A program made the position numbers and the translations under genes. DNA of 45,141 bases from a virus: positions 1 through 45,141 of the IMG/VR virus record IMGVR_UViG_3300031673_000116; one strand, 5' to 3'. This document shows positions 15,050 to 21,189 of this stretch, piece after piece (the stretch's first letter is position 1; each line of letters begins with the position of its first letter). Under the pieces are notes generated by a model. It saw only the letters and a program-made list of their open reading frames with translations, was not told the origin of the DNA and did no database searches.

Positions 15050-16411
15050 TTGGATATTACTATTCCCTTTAGTACAGAAACTCTAGGTAAGGACATTCTA
15101 GGTGATTTTAATATTGATGGGAAAGGTATGTTCTTTGCTCCCATCCAGAAAGCACTAGGAGATAACAGTACCGGCACGGTAGTTAGGGGCATGGCCTCTA
15201 CGTCAGATGAAGATAGGACTGGAGATATTGTCCTACCGGATGCGTTCCGGTCTTCCATTGAATTCTTCATGAGCAACAATCCCCTGATGTTTCTTAACCA
15301 TAATTGGGACGCACCAATTGGTAGAGTTACGTCGGCAGAGATTACCTCGTCTGGGTTGGCAATTGTAGGTAAGTTGGACGATGCCGCTGACAATCCAGAG
15401 GCAAAGCGTGCGGCAGGGTATGTGGACCGTAACCTGTTGAATGCGTTTAGTATTGGGTTCAGGATTCTGGATTTTGATTTCCGTATGGATCCACATGACG
15501 AGTTTTCGATTGTGGGCATGATCATCAAGGATCTTGAGTTGCTTGAGGTTTCTCTTGTAACCATCCCTGCTAACCGCAATGCGACGACAAACTCTTTCAA
15601 GATGTTTGGGCAGGTTGGTAGCGACCTCCAAGCCAGGAAGATGGCAGAGCACAAGAAGAATCTTGAACACAACGAGACCAAGAATCTAGTTGTAGAGATT
15701 GAGGAGATCCAAAATATTACTACAGAGACTAAAGAGATCGAGGAAAATTCCCCCAGGGGGGTTGCCGAGATCAAATCTGATTTGTATGGCATTCTTTGTG
15801 ATGATGACTTTGGGACGCTTGAGGAAGACGAGGAGCTTTCGCGGGCAGTAAAGTATTCAGAGCTGGCCCTTGAGCTAGACAGTTCCGGTCTGCATTGCCC
15901 CCACTACAGGAAACATACGAAGATGGAGATCAAGGAGATTCTTGACGGTAAGCGCTATGAGTTCCAACTCTTTTTCGCAGATGACGAAGAGGTTATGGTT
16001 TGGGAGAATACTTCCAATGAGATTCATAAGCTCAATGAAATGCCGAGAATGATCAAGAATCACATCAAGTCTACGGATACCTACAACAAGCTATCCGAGA
16101 TTAATACACTAGTTAAATGGTTTAATAATTGTAATGCACTTGACAATACCGAAATTGAAGTGCATAATGTTGATAATTCTTTGGAAGACGAAACTACCGA
16201 GAACGTAGTCAAGTCGCCTGAAACCGAGAAGGTTGAAGTTCCATCCAAGAATACCGGTGGTGAAAGTGCGAAACTGGAACTGGCCGTAGCAATCAAGGGT
16301 GTGCTGGACAAGCTAGATAGCATTGAGAAGGCACAAAAGGGACGAGATACCCAGGTAAACGTGCTGATTGAAAGAGCAATCAGCCAAGCTAAACTTTCAG
16401 GAGATTTGTAA
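15050..16411 (+). CDS. HK97-type prohead protease with long C-terminal extension
   Basis: A 453-residue protein with a TTG start after AAGGAGGGTGGG. Residues about 40-185 are the serine protease: TVVRGMASTSDEDRTGD, then the catalytic-type His in MFLNHNWDAPIG, FSIGF with the nucleophile Ser, and ELLEVSLVTIPANRNA. It would cut scaffold and capsid N-termini during maturation. The remaining 250 residues include a charged region, a small Cys/His-containing segment (about 285-320), an acidic stretch and a terminal coiled coil (about 405-450). That tail probably serves as the scaffold, since no separate scaffold gene is present. The stop is adjacent to the capsid ATG. Confidence 0.88.
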   Translation: MDITIPFSTETLGKDILGDFNIDGKGMFFAPIQKALGDNSTGTVVRGMASTSDEDRTGDIVLPDAFRSSIEFFMSNNPLMFLNHNWDAPIGRVTSAEITSSGLAIVGKLDDAADNPEAKRAAGYVDRNLLNAFSIGFRILDFDFRMDPHDEFSIVGMIIKDLELLEVSLVTIPANRNATTNSFKMFGQVGSDLQARKMAEHKKNLEHNETKNLVVEIEEIQNITTETKEIEENSPRGVAEIKSDLYGILCDDDFGTLEEDEELSRAVKYSELALELDSSGLHCPHYRKHTKMEIKEILDGKRYEFQLFFADDEEVMVWENTSNEIHKLNEMPRMIKNHIKSTDTYNKLSEINTLVKWFNNCNALDNTEIEVHNVDNSLEDETTENVVKSPETEKVEVPSKNTGGESAKLELAVAIKGVLDKLDSIEKAQKGRDTQVNVLIERAISQAKLSGDL

Positions 16412-17749
16412 ATGTCTGACGAGAATGTTGTCACTATTGATGACCAGCTTGTCGAGGCCGTTAAGGACATTAATGCTAGGTTGAAGGGACTTGAGACCGG
16501 TGCGGTTGAGAGTCGAGAAGCTGAGATTAATGCTGCTGTGCAGAAGGCTATTGCCGATCATGCAGAGCGGACCACTGCGACCCGCAAGACTGAGGATGAG
16601 GTTGAGTTTCAGGCCACTCAGGCCAAGGCTAGTTACAAGAGCTTTGTTAATTCGAGAACTGCTAAGGGATCTGACAACGAAGAGGCGCAGCGTCTTAATG
16701 ATGAGCTGCTTCTTATGTCCAAGATCACCCAGCGTCCGGTCCAGTCCCTCAAGGGATTCGGTGAGTTTAATGCTCTAATGAAGACCTTGTATACGTCCAA
16801 CACGGGCGGCGGCGAAGAGTATATTCCTACCCTTCTGTCCAACCGTCTTGCTGAGAAAGTGCGTCTTGAGCTGCGGGTTGCCGCGCTTTTTGATGACTTT
16901 GTTATGCCTTCGCAGCCCTTCGATTGGCCGCTGGAAGGTTCCGATTCTTCGGCGTACCTCGTCGGTGAGTCTACCAGCGTAATTGTTGGTGCTACTGTTA
17001 TTGCTAATTCGGATCCTGGCACCGCCAAGGTCCAGTTCTCTGCTGTGAAGCTCGGTTCCAAGACAATCTTCTCTGCCGAGGTTGATGAGGATTCTTTGAT
17101 CCCCATTATGCCGTATGTTGAGAAGAAGATTGCTCAGGCCATGGCTAACGCCGTGGAAGATGCGATTATCAACGGTGATACTGCTGGCACACATCAGGAC
17201 TCTGATGTTCTGTCTGCTGCCGATCATCGGAAGGCTTGGGATGGTTTGCGCAAGCTGACCAACGCTGGTGCGAAGGTGGCTCTTACTACTTTCAGTGAGA
17301 CCAACCTCCGAAGCATCCGTGGCAAGATGGGCAAGTACGGCGTCAATCCCCGTGATCTTGTGTACATTGTGTCGCCTGCTGGATACAACAAGTTCCTTGA
17401 TCTGGATGACGTGACTACTCTGGATAAGTATGGTCCCCAGGCGGTTGTGATTACTGGCGAGCTTGCTAAGTTTGACGGTATTCCTATCATGATCTCTGAG
17501 TTTGTGCGCGAGAACCTCAATGTGACTGGCGTGTATGACGGTATTACCGTTAACAATACTCAGGCGATTCTGGCCCGACCCGATCAGTTCCTTATTGGAC
17601 GGAGGCGTCAGCTTACCGTTCAGTCCGAGAAGCTGATTGAGGAGGATCAGGTCAAGGTTGTGGCTCATGATCGGCTGCACTTCCGCCATATCAACGAGAC
17701 GCCTACTGCGTCTAACTTCGTTGGTTTGGGCAATGACGTGGCTGTCTAA
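16412..17749 (+). CDS. Major capsid protein, HK97 fold
   Basis: A 445-residue protein. The first 115 residues are charged and helical (delta-domain type) and are probably removed by the protease just upstream. The mature part starts near the STG-GGEEYIPTLLS segment (about residue 130) and has the HK97-family run YIPTLLSNRLAEKVR, PLEGSDSSAYLVGE and DAIINGD (near 250). The C-terminal part holds the P-domain, with VVKVVAHDRLHFRH-type sequence near the end. Codon choice appears more uniform than in neighbouring genes, as expected for a highly expressed protein. A strong terminator follows. Confidence 0.92.
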   Translation: MSDENVVTIDDQLVEAVKDINARLKGLETGAVESREAEINAAVQKAIADHAERTTATRKTEDEVEFQATQAKASYKSFVNSRTAKGSDNEEAQRLNDELLLMSKITQRPVQSLKGFGEFNALMKTLYTSNTGGGEEYIPTLLSNRLAEKVRLELRVAALFDDFVMPSQPFDWPLEGSDSSAYLVGESTSVIVGATVIANSDPGTAKVQFSAVKLGSKTIFSAEVDEDSLIPIMPYVEKKIAQAMANAVEDAIINGDTAGTHQDSDVLSAADHRKAWDGLRKLTNAGAKVALTTFSETNLRSIRGKMGKYGVNPRDLVYIVSPAGYNKFLDLDDVTTLDKYGPQAVVITGELAKFDGIPIMISEFVRENLNVTGVYDGITVNNTQAILARPDQFLIGRRRQLTVQSEKLIEEDQVKVVAHDRLHFRHINETPTASNFVGLGNDVAV

Positions 17750-17774
17750 GTAGTCTAGGTTTTACTCTAACAGG

Positions 17775-17807
17775 AAGGCGGGGTGTTATTGCCCCGCCTT
17801 TCTTTTT
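17775..17807 (+). terminator. Strong terminator after the capsid gene
   Basis: AAGGCGGGG (17775-17783) pairs perfectly with CCCCGCCTT (17792-17800) around an eight-base loop and is followed by TCTTTTT. The right arm overlaps the -35 region of the next promoter. Confidence 0.88.
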
Positions 17808-17817
17808 GTGGTATGGT
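17789..17817 (+). promoter_or_regulatory. Promoter overlapping the capsid terminator
   Basis: TTGCCC (17789-17794), inside the terminator, a 17-nt spacer, then TATGGT (17812-17817) with an extended TGG in front. The ten-base GTATGGTAAT matches the promoter at 11341-11350. AGGAGG at about 17832 and the ATG at 17847 follow. The -35 is weak, but the extended -10 helps. Confidence 0.5.
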
Positions 17818-17846
17818 AATCTTGATTATTTAGGAGGTAATCCGTA

Positions 17847-18209
17847 ATGCCGAAATATGGACATTTGGTTCGCTGTACTGCTGATTGTGAGAATTACGTT
17901 AAGGATGCCGATTACACTGTGGGGTTGAACATTACAGAGCATGAGGCAAATCGAGTCTTTTCTGAACACCCTAAGTGCTGGACGGTGTTGAGGTTTAATT
18001 CTAAATTTAAGGATAAGAACCCAAAGCCAAAGTCCAAGGCAAGCAAAGAGAAAGTTGAGGATACCGTGGACGAGCCCGTGCAGTCTGATGTTGCCGATGT
18101 AACGGAGCAGATTGAGATTCCAGAGGTAAAGACTACTGGCCTGAAAAGCCCCGGTAAGACGTATAAGCCAGCGTGGTCAAGCCACAATCTATCTGACAAG
18201 GACGATTAA
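17847..18209 (+). CDS. Hypothetical head-region protein
   Basis: A 120-residue protein with AGGAGG nine bases before the ATG. The N-terminal 50 residues are compact, with Cys residues (RCTADCENYV and PKCW) and a short beta pattern. The middle is a Lys/Pro/Glu-rich low-complexity linker, and the end is short (KPAWSSHNLSDKDD). Its place right after the capsid gene fits a small decoration or head-to-connector factor, but no family was recognised. Its TAA shares the A with the next gene's ATG. Confidence 0.6.
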   Translation: MPKYGHLVRCTADCENYVKDADYTVGLNITEHEANRVFSEHPKCWTVLRFNSKFKDKNPKPKSKASKEKVEDTVDEPVQSDVADVTEQIEIPEVKTTGLKSPGKTYKPAWSSHNLSDKDD

Positions 18210-18883
18210 TGTCTCTTACCTTTGTAACCATTCAGGATTTAAGGCTCCATTCTGGGCTGACCGTTGGTGATTCCAGCAATGACACATTGCTGACGGACTA
18301 TGCAGAATCATCTGAGGCTGAAATCCTCAATATGGTCCCAAGGTTCAAGGGCAGGATCTGGAATCAGCCGCTGTTTGTTGCGGCAGAGACACATGATCAC
18401 CAGCCCAATGATATGTCGCCGGATGATTCTATTGTCCTGAAACATTATCCCGTGGCTTCTGTGGCGGGTGTCACCGATCTGAGCACTAACCTGCCCGTGA
18501 ACACTGGTAGCTATTTTGTTAGGCCAGATGAAGGCATGGTGACATTCTTTCCCACTGACATTGATGTTGTGCTGGATACTATTTCTCCGGGGTTGAACAC
18601 ATCTCGTTTCCGCCCTGGCCTGGCGAGGGGCAAGCGTAAGTATACGATTTCATACACTGTTCCTGCCATGGAGACACCGGCAGACCTAAAAGGACTTGTG
18701 CTTAGGAATGCCAGGAATGAGTTTTTAGCTAAGGGTATTCCTGCCAATGTTCGATCCATCAAGGTTGGTGACATGGAGGTTGAGAACGAGCCCTCTGGCC
18801 GTAGGCAGGCGTATTTTACTGATTCTGAATTCAATGTGATCAGAAGGTATATGGACTTTTATAGACATTCTACTGCGTTGTAA
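18209..18883 (+). CDS. Head-tail connector protein (gp6-like)
   Basis: A 224-residue protein beginning VTIQDLRLHSGLTVGDSSND, with an early run of helices (about residues 5-45) as in gp6/gp15-like adaptor proteins that bind under the portal. A beta-rich middle contains PVASVAGVTDL. The C-terminal helix includes a basic stretch. The position, second after the capsid gene, matches the adaptor slot of HK97-type siphoviruses. The family is assigned from the N-terminal pattern and gene order, not from a search. Confidence 0.7.
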   Translation: MSLTFVTIQDLRLHSGLTVGDSSNDTLLTDYAESSEAEILNMVPRFKGRIWNQPLFVAAETHDHQPNDMSPDDSIVLKHYPVASVAGVTDLSTNLPVNTGSYFVRPDEGMVTFFPTDIDVVLDTISPGLNTSRFRPGLARGKRKYTISYTVPAMETPADLKGLVLRNARNEFLAKGIPANVRSIKVGDMEVENEPSGRRQAYFTDSEFNVIRRYMDFYRHSTAL

Positions 18884-18885
18884 CC

Positions 18886-19515
18886 ATGTTAGAACTTCCA
18901 ATCCCAGATTTTTTCCGAGTGAGTATACCCTTTACGGTATATAGGAAAACCGACTTCACATTGGATAGTGGAGGAGGCATTGCCGTTATTGGCGCTGGCC
19001 TGACCAGGCAACCGGATTCTCCGGCAAAGCAGTTGACCATTATGACGGGTGGTGGCGTGGGTGATTTCCCTGTTGATCTAACGTTTACTGGCACAGACGA
19101 AGACAATGTAGGTATCGTAGAAACGGTTACGTTTACGGACAATGGATTCAAGATTACCAGCAAGGTATTTAAGACAGTAACATCTATTGGCACAGTGGTG
19201 CCTGGTGGGTATTCGGATTCGGCTACGTTTACGATCCAGGCAAGAGCCAGAGGGAATGAGCCAATCTTTTCAAAGGTTGCAGTAAAGGCTGGGTTTAATC
19301 CAAGTTTCCAGCCAACTACAAATTTGATTGACAAGATTAGATATCCCACTTCCGGCATGGAAGAAGAAGCGCACTCTGAGATCTACTTTAATAGAGATGA
19401 GTTCACTCCTATTTTGAGGGATATTTTTTCTAGTTCAGATTTGGGTGATTGGGAGGTTATTCATATTGCAACTTGGTTGCAAAGCCATTATAAACTTAGA
19501 GCAAAGAGGTTGTAA
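18886..19515 (+). CDS. Neck/head-completion candidate
   Basis: A 209-residue protein whose ATG at 18886 comes two bases after the previous stop. The first 150 residues are Gly/Thr/Val-rich and beta-type. The last 60 are helical and charged (EEEAHSEIYFNRDEFTPILR). In siphoviruses this slot normally holds a head-closure (stopper) protein, but I do not recognise the fold and the beta part is longer than usual. A virion role is likely. Confidence 0.55.
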   Translation: MLELPIPDFFRVSIPFTVYRKTDFTLDSGGGIAVIGAGLTRQPDSPAKQLTIMTGGGVGDFPVDLTFTGTDEDNVGIVETVTFTDNGFKITSKVFKTVTSIGTVVPGGYSDSATFTIQARARGNEPIFSKVAVKAGFNPSFQPTTNLIDKIRYPTSGMEEEAHSEIYFNRDEFTPILRDIFSSSDLGDWEVIHIATWLQSHYKLRAKRL

Positions 19516-19535
19516 AAATCCCGCTCGGAGGATAG

Positions 19536-20039
19536 ATGTCAAGAAACGTCGATAAATATCTCAAGAGAGTCAAGAACAATAACGACAGAGAGAAGTTGCT
19601 CAGAGAGTCGATCTTGTTGTCTGGTTATTTCAATGTTAATGATCTTGAGATTGACGATCATTTGAATTTCTGTATTGATATGACGTTCAATCCAAAATCC
19701 ACAAGCTATGCAGAAGCGTTGATCACATCAGACATTGATACTGTAATTGGCAAGATCGTGTGTCAGATTCTTGACATCATGATTGTTTCGTCAAGGCTAT
19801 TCCCAAAACTCAAGTACAGGTACGAAGCCTTCAAGGTGGCTGTAAACTACCACTCAGACGCCCCCGGTGAGTCGTGGCAGCTAGGCTTCTGGACACACAG
19901 GGATGCAATCTTGAAGATCAAGTTATCGAGGGAGTTCAAGGAACACGGGATCAAGAACAAAGAGGTTATCACCTCCTGGCTAAAACAGACCAACATGAGT
20001 ACATACAAAGAACCTGTAGCACAGGAAATGTTGGCATGA
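19536..20039 (+). CDS. Hypothetical protein in the neck region
   Basis: A 167-residue helical protein with GGAGG about five bases before the ATG. It contains conserved-looking aromatic segments (LFPKLKYRYEAFKVAVNYHS, near residue 90) but no known motif. Its TGA overlaps the ATG of the sulfatase-superfamily gene (ATGA), so the two are translated together. It may be a virion neck protein or may belong functionally to the carbohydrate genes that follow. Confidence 0.6.
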   Translation: MSRNVDKYLKRVKNNNDREKLLRESILLSGYFNVNDLEIDDHLNFCIDMTFNPKSTSYAEALITSDIDTVIGKIVCQILDIMIVSSRLFPKLKYRYEAFKVAVNYHSDAPGESWQLGFWTHRDAILKIKLSREFKEHGIKNKEVITSWLKQTNMSTYKEPVAQEMLA

Positions 20040-21157
20040 ATGTAATTTGTATTCTTTATGATTCTCTCAGACAAGATTGTGTACAAAGATGCCCATCTTT
20101 TGTGGAACTAAAGTCAAGAAGCCTGTATGTCTCAGACATTATGGCTGCATCTACTTGGACCAAGACATCCATAGCATCAATTTTCGCGGCAGCATATCCG
20201 GTAGAACACGGTGTGTATTATGAGAATAGCGTGTTCCCCGATCAGGAGACATGGCTTCATAAGCTCAAATACTCACTGAGTACGAAAACTACTGGTATTA
20301 GCTCTAACCCGTGGATCATGGAAAAGTTTGGATTCAGCAAGTTATTTGATAATTTCAAGTATGTGAACTGGGATCCTCACAGTCCAACGATTGGTTCAGA
20401 GAAATGCTGTGATACAAAAATATACAGCATGCTGAAAAAGATGTTCAGTGAGCACACATCTAACAACTTTGTATATACTCATATGATGAGGACGCACCAG
20501 CCATATCATGCCAATTCTTATTGGGCGGGAGTTCAGGCTTGTGGTCAGCAAGTCCTTGATTTCATTGACTTTATTGACAATGGCCCCAATGCGGACAACA
20601 CAGTTGTCATGGTCGTGTCTGACCATGGTGAATCACTAGGTGAGAACGGGTTCAATTTTCATTCAGATAGTGTACAGCACGTAGAGGCGAAGGTTCCCAT
20701 GTTCCTGTACAGCAAGGGATCCGCCCAAAGTATGGGGACAGTGATGGATGAGTTTGTTGGGTCCAATGTTGATATTGGTCCTACCATTCTTGACATCTTT
20801 GGCCTGGGCGAAGACGTATTAGAGTCCTTTCTTCCTGGTATCAGTGTATTTGACAATCCAGATCCAAATAGAATCAGGATCATTGAGTCACATGCGAGAG
20901 GCAAGACGGGCATGGGGAGGAAAACCGCCATTGTCCAGGGGAATAAAAAGACAGTATTTCACGGCGACAAGCTAGAGTATGTTTGTGACCCACACACAGA
21001 AGCCAGGATAAAATCAATAGGATCAACTAGTGCTATTGCAACTGAGATCTTTATGGGGTATAAGGATCATGAAGTAGATGTTTTCAACTCGCTTCCGCAA
21101 GAAGATGTGGACCAGATTAAAGTTGAAAACAGCATGAAAGAATTAGGATATCTGTAA
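20036..21157 (+). CDS. Sulfatase / alkaline-phosphatase superfamily enzyme
   Basis: 373 residues from the ATG at 20036, which overlaps the previous TGA; an upstream extension of the frame is rejected. MNVICILYDSLRQD carries the first metal-ligand Asp (residue 9). ASTWTKTSIASIFAAAYPVE (about 38-57) is the nucleophile region, with Thr42 in place of the Cys or Ser of true sulfatases. VVSDHGESLGENGF (near 200) supplies two more metal ligands, Asp and His. A Thr nucleophile is usual in phosphoethanolamine-type transferases and some phosphodiesterases. There is no signal peptide or membrane helix, so it acts in the cytoplasm. It is an unusual gene among neck genes. Confidence 0.8.
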   Translation: MNVICILYDSLRQDCVQRCPSFVELKSRSLYVSDIMAASTWTKTSIASIFAAAYPVEHGVYYENSVFPDQETWLHKLKYSLSTKTTGISSNPWIMEKFGFSKLFDNFKYVNWDPHSPTIGSEKCCDTKIYSMLKKMFSEHTSNNFVYTHMMRTHQPYHANSYWAGVQACGQQVLDFIDFIDNGPNADNTVVMVVSDHGESLGENGFNFHSDSVQHVEAKVPMFLYSKGSAQSMGTVMDEFVGSNVDIGPTILDIFGLGEDVLESFLPGISVFDNPDPNRIRIIESHARGKTGMGRKTAIVQGNKKTVFHGDKLEYVCDPHTEARIKSIGSTSAIATEIFMGYKDHEVDVFNSLPQEDVDQIKVENSMKELGYL

Positions 21158-21189
21158 TTCTCAATGAGGCCGTCAGGTCCGAGGACGCA

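Noticed and set aside
16775-17689. 304-residue minus-strand frame opposite the capsid gene
   Set aside because: It is antisense to a highly expressed capsid gene with strong codon bias, which creates long shadow frames. It has no ribosome site and no recognisable motif.
19874-20035. 54-residue N-terminal extension of the phosphatase-like gene
   Set aside because: It lies entirely inside the previous gene in another frame, and the family motif begins at the ATG at 20036.
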